Source: Termitomyces sp. T153
Taxonomy: Eukaryota; Basidiomycota; Agaricomycetes; Agaricales; Lyophyllaceae
Direction: 5' to 3'
Assembly (NCBI GenBank): GCA_018296165.2
Contig: JACKQL020000111.1
Location: 91,114-155,113, forward strand
DNA length: 64,000 nt
Shown: one piece after another, positions 1 through 14,979 of the stretch
Numbering within the stretch: the first letter of the stretch is position 1
Layout of the letters: each line of letters starts with the position of its first letter
The notes under the pieces: model-generated
Databases searched by the model: none
Told to the model about the DNA's origin: nothing
The model's input: only the letters and a program-made list of their open reading frames with translations
Translations under genes and position numbers: made by a program

Positions 1-1620
1 GAACTATTGGGTCAATTTATAGCAGGGAAGCTAGAAGAAATGAATGTGAATTATGAGCATTATTACAACAACATGTAAGCAAATATCAAGTTCTTTCATT
101 GTTGATTAGAGCAATAATATCAAAAAATGTCTAGTTTTGTTGACAGAGATATGTTTGTGCATTTTACAAGTGGTGAAATTGAACACCAGATTACACAAGA
201 AGCAACTCACAAAATGCAAAAAAGTATGGAAATTGCATACTCTCCAGAAGTATTTGAGTCAGTCTCTTCCTTTGAGGAATCAGAAGAAGAGCTTGTGAAC
301 CTTTGAGCCCAAGAAGGAGCAGAATCAGTGACTGAAGAGGATTTATATGAAGAAAATGATTTGGATAATGAAGAGGAAATCAGAGGTAAATCACTGTTAC
401 TATTATTTTCAAGTGCATATTCAACATGTTGTAGCCCTGGCTACTTGATGCTTGGGTTTCAGAATATTCCAGACATCCACTTAAAGACATAAATACATTT
501 TTGTGGGAAACACTCTTATCTAATGTCATAGTTTGCATCAGATAGATGACAGGTATCTAATGGGTTACATTCTGCTCATGGGATCCATGCTTGCACTTTA
601 CATTGGTGCTATAGCCATCTTCACACTCTGAGCACTCAGAGAGTCAGAATTGTTGCACAGATAACTTGTTGAAACCATTTTCAGTGCAACATTCAGATAT
701 GTTCTAACAGTTGGATACACTTAGTCTTCCATTCATCAATTTTTCTACATGGCTTGATAAGACACCCAACCCACATCTTGCATTATCACCCATGTCATAC
801 AGGATGTTTTGCTGGTAGATTTAATCACTTTTTTCAATTTGCAGAAAACTGCTCATAAATATTTCTTGAGCAATATAGTAATTGCTGAACTTTTCACACA
901 CATGTTCTTAGCTTTGTAATAATGAACACTTTTCTTTATATCATGACTGCAGTTCGAATCACACATGATGCCCAGAATCTGGTTGTTTTAGTGTTCTACA
1001 GTCATGCTTCACATGTGTGCAGCAATTTTCTTAGGTGAGCTGAGTTACAGACAAAATTGTATGTATTTGGTTCTCATTTCTACTCAGATGAATAATAGTA
1101 CAAGTGAGTGCTCTAGGCAGATTCTTTGCTGCTTGTTTGGGTATATATTATGTATTGTAAATAACATCATGGGCATCTCAGCCTCCAATTCTGAGTTTAT
1201 CCATAGTGCAGCTGTTTCTTTGTCTTCAATCCATTCTGCTGACAAATTCTTGAGCCCTTGCTGTAGGGTTTGGTCATATGCTTCTGAGCTTTGTGCAGTT
1301 CTTAAACATGTTTGAGGTTAATGATATGCTTTCCTCACTTTTCTCATTCAGCCCAGTAGTGATAGATGTGAACATTTTATCTTGCCTTTGCAGGAAACAG
1401 CCTCAAACATTTTCAAGAGTATATGATTATCCAATGCAAACCTAGTCCTTAAGCAAGTGGTGTGCCACCTGGTTATAGGCCTTCAAGCAGCAACCTTGGG
1501 AGACATTTTTACTGATGGTTTGCATATAAATGACATCAACTTGGATGCATTGAGGAAAGAAATCACAATTATACCACAAGTTGTGCATTGTTTGCTATAA
1601 TTTCCAGTGTCTGCAGTGAC
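1..1620. other. CpG-poor decayed repeat DNA, no recognisable gene
   Basis: This stretch has almost no CpG and no open frame resembling a known family. A plus-strand run at about 150-390 reads as an acidic, glutamate-rich peptide with several stops and looks like the tail of a decayed mobile-element protein. A short plus-strand frame at 1004-1315 is open but cysteine- and serine-rich, without a recognisable domain. The region ends where a family A LTR begins. Confidence 0.5.
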
Positions 1621-2024
1621 TGTTAGGGGACATCCTACTTGGTTGCCCTTCTCCTTCTCCAGTTCTTGTCAGATTTCCCCCACTGCAGTTTTCCTTCATT
1701 GTCCTTCCTTTTCCCTATCTATAGGTCCTAGTTTCAGCCCTCAGGCTGCACTGGTTCTCTGTCAATAATTCAGCCAAATATGGCCCCTTTGATACTGCCA
1801 CCAGCTTATGTAACTGCTAACCAATTGCTGACACATCACTTTTGTCTTTTTTCTCTGTCATACTGTACAGTTGTTTCTCATGAATCCCCAGACTTATTCT
1901 CTTTGGATTTCCCTTTGCCAGGTGAGTAGCTATCTCAGTAGACACTGTACAGTACTGAATAGACTTTGGATCTCTCTTTGCCAGTTGTGTGATTGAGCCA
2001 CAGCCTCCAGAGGTCACCCTTATA
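1621..2024 (+). repeat. 5' LTR of gypsy family A, copy 1
   Basis: The 404-base repeat begins TGTTAGGGGA and ends in CCCTTATA. It aligns along its length with the 404-base LTR at 22752-23155, which ends in the canonical CCCTTACA, so the terminal CA has mutated to TA here. The leader that follows begins GCAGAACAAGTCT, the same primer-binding site as in the complete copy. No target duplication can be checked because the element's right end is missing. Confidence 0.85.
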
Positions 2025-2142
2025 GCAGAACAAGTCTCTAAATTTGGTCTGGGAGCCCCCTTATCCATTACCTGAGCTTCTTCTTGGTTCCTCAAAAAAG
2101 GTCTTTACCCCACTAGTATCTTAGTGCTTCTGTGCTCCTCCT

Positions 2143-3373
2143 ATGACTCAGCCAACTCCTCCAGCACCTCCCTCTGATGCTTCAAGCCCCCAAGACAATG
2201 CTTGGAGTTGTTTACTGTTTCTGGAGACACAGGTTCAACTCATCCAAGCCTCCCTTACTTTCTACACTGCTGAACTCACTGAACTCCATCAAACTACTGA
2301 AGCAGTGGCCCTTTTTTTCCAGGCCCTCCTAGAATGTCCCCCTCTCCCTCCTACTCCCCCTCCAGAACCCCCTACAGCTGCAGCAAGGTTTCCTTCTGCA
2401 CACAGCTCAGAGGTTTCAGCAGCCTGCTCCAAACTTCCTCTACCTGCACTCCCTGATGTCTTTGATGGAGATGGTAGAGTTGGGGAATGTTTCCTCCAGT
2501 TCTGTATCACCTATATTCAGCTGAGCAGTGAAGCCTTTGTCTCTGATGCCTTGAAAATTGCTTAGGTTCTCTCCTATATGAAGGCCAGCCAAGCTTCAAC
2601 CTATGTACTGCATATCTTTCAATGCCCAGGAGGAGTTGAGAGTTTCTCTGGCTGAATGGAGTTTGAGAAGGAGTTCAAAGCTGAGTTCTTTCCCCTTGAC
2701 CCTGCCAAAACTGCAGCTCTTTCCCTTTGAGACTGAACCCAGTATAGTCAAGGGAAGCAGTCCCTTGATGAGTACATCAACTCTTTTCATGCCTTAGTTG
2801 AACAGCCTGAATATCTGGATGGTCTGCAACTTTGCCTATCCTTCCATGATAGACTTCACCCTTCTATTATAGATTGCATTGACAGTATGGCAGAGGGGTG
2901 CCCAGATGATGAGCATGTCAATACCTGGTACAAGGTGGCACATGAGCAGTAGCAGCTCATGGAACTGCAATGTTAGTTGCAGTGGATGCAATCCTCAACC
3001 TTTCCTTTCTCTTGTGGAGGGTTCACCACCTGAGCTCCACCTTCCATACCTGCACTAGTATCCCCACAAGCAGGTGCAGCTCCTCTCTTCACACCTCATA
3101 TTGCCTCCTTGCACTCCCTAGCCTAAGAAGTCCCAATGGATGTTGATGCCTCCAGACAGCAGTCTTCTACTCCTCTGTTGTGTTGATGCTGTGGGAAGGC
3201 CGGTCACCTTGCCCACTACTGTCCTCAAGGACTAGAAGTCTGCTACCTATCAGTGTCAGAGCAAGAAGAGCTGCTCATCCAACTCCTTGCAGCTCAGGAT
3301 GCAATGGAAACCCCCTTTCCAGATGCACCTATGGCTGTCCACTCCAATGAAGTGGCTAATGTATTGGAGGAGG
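2143..3373 (+). pseudogene. Gypsy family A gag, decayed and cut off by a later insertion
   Basis: This encodes the Gag structural protein of a Ty3/gypsy element, which forms the cytoplasmic particle around element RNA. The start MTQPTPPAPP, the proline-rich N-terminus and the conserved core with FLQ, YIQLSS and VLSYMKA are shared with the gag at 23272. In-frame stops interrupt the core (for example just before VLSYMKA, near 2563) and further frame changes follow. A zinc knuckle of CCHC type lies near 3190-3230 (CCGKAGHLAHYC), with its last cysteine kept although the homologous residue is lost in the 24.3-kb copy. The frame stops at VLEEV, where the LTR of an opposite-strand element was inserted, so protease and polymerase are absent from this copy. 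Confidence 0.85.
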
Positions 3374-3742
3374 TGTAAGGGTGATCTCCAGAGTGACAGA
3401 TCAGAGTCATGCAGCTAGCAGAGGAGAATTCAAAGTATATTAGCAGTGTAGACAACAATACAATTAGTAACTAATCACCTAGCAGAGGGGAATCCAAAAA
3501 GAACAAGTCTAAGGATCCCTGCTGCTTGGCATGGTGCATCAGTGGACAGCAGAGGCATGAGAACTACTATATAGAAGGCCAGAGCTATTCCTAACTCTAG
3601 GATAATAATTGCTGAGATGATACAGAGAACTCCATGGTTCTCTGGAGATCTCCAGAGTTCTAGAATGAGCCCCAGAGATATCAAACAAGCTGTGGAAGCA
3701 CTGAAATAGATTGTGGAGGTCAGAAATGGAAGTCCTCTGACA
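3374..3742 (-). repeat. 3' LTR of a minus-strand gypsy A-related element
   Basis: This 369-base repeat starts TGTAAGGGTG and ends CTCTGACA on the plus strand. It matches repeats at 41425-41791 and 59708-60076. On its high side it is followed by the complement of a polypurine tract (tcaccccc..), which marks it as the 3' LTR of an element read on the minus strand. Read on the minus strand it contains AGACTTGTTCT, the presumed transcript start shared with family A. Confidence 0.85.
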
Positions 3743-6480
3743 TCACCCCCCTCTAGCATGTGGCATCCCAATGCACAGGGTAGAAGTAGTCCCTGATGGC
3801 TTGGTCCACCAGTGAAATAGAGTAGATACCTTGTATAGCATGTGGAGTGTCTAAATGTCTCCAGTAGAACTCCTTGATGAGTCTGGGGGCATGCACATTC
3901 TCTCAAAGTTCCCAGGAGATATCCTTGATCCTGTAATATTTCCACTTCACCTTGTATTGTAATTGTCTCTGGAATAAACAACTATCCAGGATTTCCTCCA
4001 CCTCATACTCCTCATTACTATTGACTACTACCAGGTGTGGCAGAGGTGGCGGATGCCACCCCAGAATAGGATCCTTGGGAGCCAGAGTTAGTTTGACCAC
4101 ATTCAACACTGGATGAAGGTGGCACATCTCAATGGAGAGTCAGAGTCAATAGACTAGGATCCCTACTTGTTGGTCCACTATGAAGGGTCCTGACTAGCAG
4201 TGTGACAGCTTTTTTGAGGTTTGGGTAGTCATAATGTTAGAGGTATCCAGGTAGACTTGATCTCCAGGCTGATATTTATGCTCTGGGGTCCTCCCACAGT
4301 CATAGTATTGCACCATGTTGTCCTTTGCCTTTGCCAGCACTGCTCAGGCCTCCTCCTGTGACCTCCCATCCAGTTCACAAATTTGTTTACTGCCTCATTC
4401 TCTGAGGGTTGGGCCTGGAGTTCAAAACCCATGCATAGATGCTGCTTAGTGTCAAGGAAGAATGGAGAGAACTAGGTAGATGCATGAACAAGGTTGTTGT
4501 ACTGGAACTTGGCATCGGGGAGGAGTTCATCCCAGTCATTCTGGCACTTGTTGTAGAAGAGGCAGAGGTACTGCTCCAACTCCTGATTTATGCATTTGGT
4601 TTGGCCATCAGACTGCAGGCAGTGGGCAGTAAAGGTGTGGAGCTTCATGCCAAGCAATTGGTAGAGCTCCTTAGTAAAGTCTGCCACAAATTTTAGTTCC
4701 TGGTCAGAGATGTAGGTGTTGGAGAGGCTGTGGAGCTTCCAGACATTCCTCCTGGTACAGGTTTGTGGCACCCATAGTAGAGCAAGTAGTGTGGGTCAGA
4801 ATGAAGTGCACTCACTTGCTATATAGGTCCACCACCACCATGATTGCATCTTAACTGTGGGCATTGGGGAGCTCTATAATGAAGTCCATAGAAGCCATGC
4901 TCCATTGTTCTGTGGGCATGGGCAGCAGGTGTAGCTGTCCATAGGGGAGTCAGCATTGAGACTTGGTCTGGAGACAGAGATTGCATGTACTAGTGTAGGA
5001 TTCAATATACTGGGACATCTGAGGCCACCAGTAGTTCCATGATACTAGCCCCAATGTCTTCCATTGTCCAGGGTGCCCTGCAACACAGGAGTTGTGGTGT
5101 TGCTCCACAATTCTCTAATGGAGCTCCAAAACATTGGGCACATAGATATGGTCTCTAAAAGTCAGGATCCCATCTTGGAGGGCCTATTGATCTGTGCAGA
5201 CTGCTTTGGCACCAGTGGTATGCCCTGACTTCAGTGTCTGAGCTGCCTGCACAATGGGTTCCTCCTGCTAGCCATTCCAATTACCCCACCATATATCCTA
5301 GAGAATGTCCTCCTCTGCTTCCTGAATAGCTAGACCCTCCATGGCTCAGATTGCAACCAGTTTAGGGCAGAGGAGCACAATGTTGCTGTTATCCTCCCCC
5401 CCTGTGCCATGGTCCATTCTTTGGGATAGGGCATCTGGTTTTCCCATGCTCTAGTAAGGCTTGTAATGCAATGAGAAGTCAAAGTTGGTGAGGTAGAGGG
5501 ACCACCAGGCCTATTGGTGATTGAGCTTCTTAGCTGTCCAGAAGTATACAAGGTTCTTGTGATCCATCCAGACTTCAAACTTGTGCTGTGCACTTTCAGG
5601 AAGTGCTGCTACTCTTTGGATGACCAGATGATGGCCAGCATCTCCTTGTCATGGATCTTGTAGTTCTGCTCTACTGCATTCAGGCTCTTGGAGTAGAAGG
5701 CCACTAGATGCCACTTCCCATCTTCTGGAGACTATTGTGAGAGAACTGCTCCAGTGGAAAAGTCAGAGCTATCAGCTTCTACTCAGAAGGGGGAGTTGTC
5801 ATCTGGAAAGAGGAGAATGGGTCCAGATGTCATGGCATGCTTGAGAGTGTCAAAGGCCTCCTGCTTTGAAGGTCCCCAACTCCATGTAACATCCTTTCCA
5901 GTGAGGTCAAATAGCAGACAGGATTGCTGCAAGAAGTCCTGGATGAATCTCCAGTAGAAGTTTACAAAACCAAGGAACACCTGTACCTCCTTCTTGTTCT
6001 TGGGCTCTGGCTACTCTGCCACACCTGCTACCTTCACTGGGTCTATCTCCATGGCTCCATGCGAGATGATCAGGCCAAGATACTTGATTCAGGTCTGTAC
6101 AAACTTGCACTTCTCCAGTTTGAGGTAGAGCTGGTGCTGGCAGAGGCATTCCAAGATGAGGCAAGTGATCTGATGGTGCTCCTCCAGTGTTTTGGTGTAG
6201 ATGAGGATGTTGTCAAAGTATACATACACTATGCCCTCCACAATGAGATCCCAGAAGATGTTGTTCATCATGGTCTGGAAGGTGGCAGGGCTGTTGGTAA
6301 GTCCAAAGAACATAACAAGGGGCTCAAACAATTTCTGGTCAGTCCAGAAGGCAGCCTTCCACTTGTCTCCCTCCTGGATATGCACATTGGAGAATTGATA
6401 CATATTCCAGTAGACAATCTTGATGTTTTGTTGTTATATAAATCCAGTTATCTCTTCAATTATATTTATAAGTCTAGTCA
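3743..6480 (-). pseudogene. Gypsy chromovirus pol (RT, RNase H, integrase, chromodomain), 5'-truncated
   Basis: This is the polymerase of a minus-strand Ty3/gypsy chromovirus, which copies element RNA and integrates the cDNA. Read from high to low coordinates: reverse transcriptase (about 6420-5800) with FGLTNSPATFQTMMN and the active-site motif reading YFDNILIY (normally Y-x-D-D); RNase H (about 5800-5330) with VAFYSKSLN; integrase (about 5300-4230) with FQYNN; and a chromodomain near 4040-3910 with YEVEEILDS and a WKYYRIKDISWEL end. The polyprotein is spread over several frames with many stops. Upstream RT, protease, gag and the 5' LTR are missing beyond about 6480, so it is a dead 5'-truncated copy. 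It is inserted into the gag of copy 1. Confidence 0.88.
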
Positions 6481-7359
6481 GTGAAAAAAGTGAGGTATAG
6501 ATTGATGACAATGTTTTGAGGACATAGCTTTATCCACCAGCTTGAAATACCACTCATAGAGCTGACACATGGAATGAAAGAGCCAAAAACACAGTGCATA
6601 TCAGGAGATCTAGTGAGTGAAGGGCATCATACCAATTCCTTGCTCTCTTCTACCTTCTTTACTTGCTCCTCTCTGTTCTCATTCAGTGTCTTCTCCACTG
6701 TGACCTTGCCTTTTACAATTGTTTCCTCCACAGCTTTTGCCACTTCAAATGCCTTAGCCTCAAAAGATTTGAGTCCAGCCTGGGACTAACCCAACATTTC
6801 ATTGAGTTTCAATCCTGTCACCTCTGGGATCTTGTCTACTGCAGTGGCTGCTCCACAGTTGACCCACTCCTATCTGTTCAGCAATGCATCCTTGAGATGC
6901 TTCTATGCCATCTACATATGTGCATTCACAATTATGTGCTCTTCAGCCAGCATTGGGAAGTACATGAGTTTTGTGTCATCTGAGAAAAGAGATGTTTGGA
7001 AGAGGCAAAGAGAAAGATGGAAGGGAGAAGTAGGCATTTTGCAAGCATGCAATTTCAGGCTGTACTGTCAATCTCATACATTAAACTGCTTTAAGTAGAG
7101 GCCAGGTCATAATATATGGTGGACTCTAGTTACAGGGCCATGTGACTAGTACCATCCAAGACCAAATAATCTGCCCTCCCACCCTTGAATGAGCTTGAGC
7201 ACTTGTTACCACCCAACCATAGCTTGCTCAGCACTTTCTGCAGTGCACTCTTTTGCTGCTGTCCATGCACATTTGTTCCTGGATTGTGCTTTTAAATCTG
7301 GATTAGTGTCTATAAATAGTACATTTTATGGACTCATGTTGGGGCCCAGACCAAAATGA
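6481..7359. other. CpG-poor DNA with a short coiled-coil-like coding remnant
   Basis: No known family is recognised. On the minus strand, about 6790-6610 reads without a stop as a charged helix-forming peptide (contains FEAKAFEVAKAVEETIV and then many E, K and N residues). It continues upstream to about 6960 with two or three stops. It could be a gag coiled coil or a captured host exon. The rest shows nothing I can support. Confidence 0.35.
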
Positions 7360-7720
7360 TAGTTCGCTATTCTGCATTGCCTGGCATGGATTCTTTGACA
7401 TTTATTCTGTTTGTTTGCCTTCAAACATTCTGTTCCTGAAATAGCAACTTCTGGCAATATATAGAATAACACACATGGCCTTGTTCTGCTGGACAGCTTT
7501 AGTATGTACTATACTCAACTTTATATAGCATATTGACAGTTCACTATTCTGCATTGCCTGGCACAGGTTTTCTGTTTGTTTGCCTTCAAACATTTGGTTC
7601 CTAAAATAGCAATTTTCCTAAAATAGCAATTTCCAGAAACATACAGAATAACATATGACACCAAATATGTGGTCCCATTCTGCTGGACAGCTTTGTTTGA
7701 CACTCAATTTTATATTCAGA
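7360..7720. repeat. Tandem duplication, unit about 177 bp
   Basis: CTATTCTGCATTGCCTGGCA occurs at 7367 and 7544, and the following text (CTGTTTGTTTGCCTTCAAACAT, an ATAGCAA segment, then TTCTGCTGGACAGCTTT) repeats in the same order. The two units differ by substitutions and small indels, including a local duplication of CTAAAATAGCAATTT in unit 2. No coding content is seen. Confidence 0.75.
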
Positions 7721-8544
7721 AGTGATATACTAATCTTCATCATCAACAATGACTGTTTTTGTGCTGCTGCTAAGTTAGGATGTTCAAGTCAAAGTTAAGG
7801 TCAATCCTACAGCAGCAGCTTTACCTGTTCTGGAGGATTTCATAGGTTGGCAGAAATGTATTGAACAGATGAACATACTGTCCTTGTTGATATTGTTTGT
7901 TGCAATGGGCATGAACCACTTATTTCTGAATCTAGACTTGAGATGAATGGAATAAGATTGACTCTCTGAAGGCTTATCTATCATGACTATGCTTATTCTG
8001 TGCATTCTGAGCAAGCCATTGCTCTTCTGGAGTGTGGTACAGCCATGGTTGGGCCATCAATGAAAGTGGTTAGAGTTAAAGTTATATCAATAGTCAACAT
8101 CACCAAAATCAGTTTTTCATTTCACAAAAGCTCAGTACCTCATATAGATGTCATATAACCCAGAGCTATCTAGTAAGATAGTATACAGTGCATGTACTGA
8201 TGTATCTGGAGTATAGTACAACCATTGCCAAGTCATTGATGCAGAGACACTATAAGATGAAAGTGGTTCTAGTCAAAGGTCATGCTTAAATCAATAGTGA
8301 ACATTGTTGCAATCTGGGGCTTTGTCTCATGAAAACTCAGGACAACATATAACCTATGAATTTTTGTTAGCACAGTTTACAGGGTATGGTCTAATGTATC
8401 TGGATACATTGAATTGGTTTATTGCTGCATGAACATCTATACATTTCCAGCAAGAGTTTAGGTTGATATACCACCCAGCTCCATCCAAAGTATTAAGTAT
8501 TTGATTGCATCAAGGGTCATATAAGTGACATGTGTCACCTGATT
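7721..8544. repeat. Diverged tandem repeat, period about 180 bp, non-coding
   Basis: A stretch beginning TGGAGTGTGGTACAGCCAT at 8028 recurs diverged at 8207 (TGGAGTATAGTACAACCAT). Around both copies lie related phrases (AAAGTGGTT, then a CAATAGTCAACAT-like block). A shorter trace, AATGTATCTGGATAC, appears near 8395. The spacing resembles the 177-bp repeat just upstream, but the units are not clearly homologous to it. No gene is seen. Confidence 0.45.
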
Positions 8545-8840
8545 GCAAGCTCAATTTTTTTCTGTTCCAAAAAAAACTGGATATGTAAGTCAAAACAATT
8601 GATCAGATCAGCTGGGTACTTAACCACAATGTGACCCAGACATATGGCAAAAAGGAAATCTCTCAAAATATGCACACATGTAGTCAAGCCCTCCCAAGCC
8701 CTCCTGAATTTGGTAGGCCAACACATTGACCATGCCACTGTGAAATACAAGGAGATCCAGGAGGCCCTTGTCAGTCTAAGAGGTGTATTGAACAAGAGGG
8801 GATGGATAAAACAAGTAAATGTCAAAAAATAAATAGACAT
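8545..8840 (+). pseudogene. Possible C-terminal fragment of a KDZ-type transposase
   Basis: The plus-strand frame 8644-8832 is open and contains ATVKYKEIQEALVSLRG. This resembles the Y-x(n)-ALVxLxG stretch near the C-terminus of fungal Kyakuja/Dileera/Zisupton transposases, and a KDZ element lies at the far end of this window. The match is from memory of the family and is short. No upstream catalytic part is visible. Confidence 0.35.
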
Positions 8841-9530
8841 TTTAACATTGTATAATATGACATTAGTTCATGGAAATACAAGTGAATGTTGAAAACAAAA
8901 TAGACATTTTACATTAGTTCATGGAAATACATTATGAAAAAGGAATGACAGAGGGTGACGGGTGATTGTTAGGAAAGGGTGCCTAATCTTAATGCCAGTT
9001 TTGGATATTGAAGTTTAATTTAGGAAATGAGTCAGGATGAGTGCTTCAGCACAGGCTTGACACCATGTGTCATGGTTGAGTCAAGCATTTGGATGTCATG
9101 AGATGTGATGACCACCAGCCATGTGAAGTAACCAAGGAAGGTACCCAGGGGCCCACATGAGATAAGAGTTGAATGATATATTGACCTACACTGTGAGTTA
9201 CAGTTATACATACATTATGACTTGCCCTGTGGTGAGAGGTGAGTAATACATTACTCTGCCAGTATCTGGTGGGGATTTTGAGCCAAGATGGAATTGCTGA
9301 TAGTTGCAACACTGATGTAAAGCAACCCAGGAGTAAGAGGTTGTCCATGAATAATCTACAGCTGAGGCACACATACCTTTCCTGGCGGTGTGTGCAGGAT
9401 GACACTGCTGGCTGCCACCAAAGTAGCAAGAACTGCCTGTCTTGGCTGGAAAGAGAATGTCAAACAAGATTATAGTGCCATAGTTCAAAGAGAATGTCAA
9501 ACAAGATTATAGTGTCATAGTTTAACACCC
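8841..9530. other. CpG-poor spacer ending in a 37-bp tandem duplication
   Basis: No gene is visible. At 9450-9523 the unit AAAGAGAATGTCAAACAAGA.. occurs twice in tandem (starts 9450 and 9487, period 37), differing at one or two bases. Directly after it, near 9530, the base composition changes sharply: CpG is frequent from there on. This marks the edge of the first host-gene island. Confidence 0.7.
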
Positions 9531-9903
9531 CACAAGGACCGGAATGAAGCGGATTTGGGTCATTATTTGCCTTCGATGCCCTAGCACAACACACCACACT
9601 TTTTAAGGGGTCAAAAATATATTGTAAATTGTTTCAATTAGTGTCCGGTGCATATTGAATAATATATAGACATGTGGTATGTGATATATGATAATTTAGC
9701 GACAGAATCAGTATGTTCCAGGTGTCAAGAACAGACCAAAATAATTAAGTGTTGATCAGTTGACCGGGTTGATCAAGGCAAACCTCACTCAGGGAAGTGC
9801 CCGCAGTCATCCCCGTCTGATATCCATCAAGATGATTGGACAATCATCTTATTCGAGCACTCGCTTGCATCATCCATCTCCAGGTGAAATGCTGTGGTCA
9901 TCT

Positions 9904-13622
<3,719 letters not shown>

Positions 13623-14404
13623 GATGTTCGTGAAATGATATCAGGAGTTGTCACGAATTTAGTACACGAAGGCTGAGGCTCATGTCACGTACGGCCAGAC
13701 TTTAAATTAGTCCTGTGATCGATCCCTGTTTCCGCGAAAATCATAAAACTCTTCTTCCAAACCATCTACGAGTTTACACACAATACAGTAGCCCGTCTGA
13801 TTGTCTTTCGCTATTCCACAAGGAGACTGTTGAGGATCTATCTTATGTGATGATTTCGCCTCTCCTCGAGAACGCGCGTCTTACACACAGGGTGAATCTT
13901 CATTGGTGTATGTCGTGTCATTTGTGCAAGTTGGGAAATGGGCACCAGGTGGGAAAAATAGTGCTCGAAATACGCAAGTTCATCGCTCTTATAATTAGCT
14001 GCACACAACGAACATGTCTGGGCTGCTGAAAGGAGTTTTTGGCGGCTTCTCAGTCACGGTAGCGATAGAATTCCGATCACAAGCTGCTTGTTCAGATGCG
14101 CATGCGAGCGCTTATTGCTAGTCTCTCAATCATAACTCGACACAATCTCTTTATACTACTCTTACTGACCATCTGTCGATCTGCTGACCCTGGGATCGGT
14201 CAAACGTGCAATGAAAGTCCCAATTCTCACATTTGCTTCCATTTTAATGAAGTTAGCGTACAATGCCTTGTGCTCCAAACCCAGAAGTCGACGACAATTC
14301 CATGACTTCTTCTATTGAACAGCATGTCTAAGAATTGTCTTTAGAACTTCGAATGTTCTTCCTTCCATATGGTTAATATAGTGTGTCTTCATCTGGACTT
14401 GATA
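13623..14404. promoter_or_regulatory. Divergent intergenic region between SNF2-like and phosphatase-like genes
   Basis: These 782 bases separate the start of the minus-strand SNF2-like gene from the start of the plus-strand phosphatase-like gene, so both promoters should lie here. Plus-strand frames at 13715-14029 and 14096-14305 are open but show no domain or family resemblance. A TATAATTAG run near 13990 and TTTATACTAC near 14150 are AT-rich candidates only. Confidence 0.45.
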
Positions 14405-14979
14405 ATGCAATTCACAGCCCTGTTGTCCTTCACTTCCACCGCCTTGGCCATCCTTATAGGTACCATCTGTACAAGACATACTTGAATTTGGTTGTTGACC
14501 AGAATGTTGAGGTATCGCCTGCATCCTCCGTAGTTCAGGGCGCAGTTTTCAACCGATTTGTTTCTATCTGGCTTGAAAACACCGATTATGCAAAAGCCGC
14601 CGCTAACAGTATGTTGCATATATACTTGTATGATGACGATCAAAAACCCATAAACGTTTATTTAGCCGATCTTGAAACTCTTGCTGCAAAAGGGCTCACC
14701 CTCACCAACTATTATGTACTAACCCATCCTTCTGAACCTAAATATGTCGCGGTCCGTCACTTATCTTCACAGGAGAAATTGACCTCAAATCAGTGATAGT
14801 CTGCTGGTGATGACTACTTTGGATTCAACAGTGACCACACCATCAGCTTTCCTCCAAATGTTTCGACCATCGTCGATCTCCTCACGAAGAGATTCAAGAT
14901 ACCAAGAGATTCAAATGAGGTTCCAGACATCCGAGATATTTATGACTATCACAATTTACAAAAGTATGTCAACTATTGA
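14405..14979 (+). pseudogene. Secreted acid phosphatase / phosphoesterase family, N-terminal fragment
   Basis: The family (fungal acid phosphatase, phosphoesterase superfamily) hydrolyses phosphate esters outside the cell. Proposed exons are 14405-14459, 14534-14608, 14666-14751 and 14800-14979, with GT..AG introns of 74, 57 and 48 bases; the second begins GTATGT and ends TTTAG. Splicing gives 131 residues: a signal peptide starting MQFTALLSFTSTALA, then FNRFVSIWLENTDY, LTLTNYYVLTHPSEPKYVA and DDYFGFNSDHT, which match the family's conserved start in the right order. The frame ends at TGA 14977-14979. Relatives are, from general knowledge, about 400 residues, so the C-terminal two thirds is missing. 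Its end overlaps the end of the convergent Spt5-like gene by seven bases, which suggests a rearrangement junction. Confidence 0.8.

Noticed and set aside
4439..4696. Open plus-strand frames in the 3.7-6.5 kb region (for example 5924-6484, 186 codons)
   Set aside because: They are complements of the minus-strand pol, where RT, integrase and chromodomain motifs are recognised.
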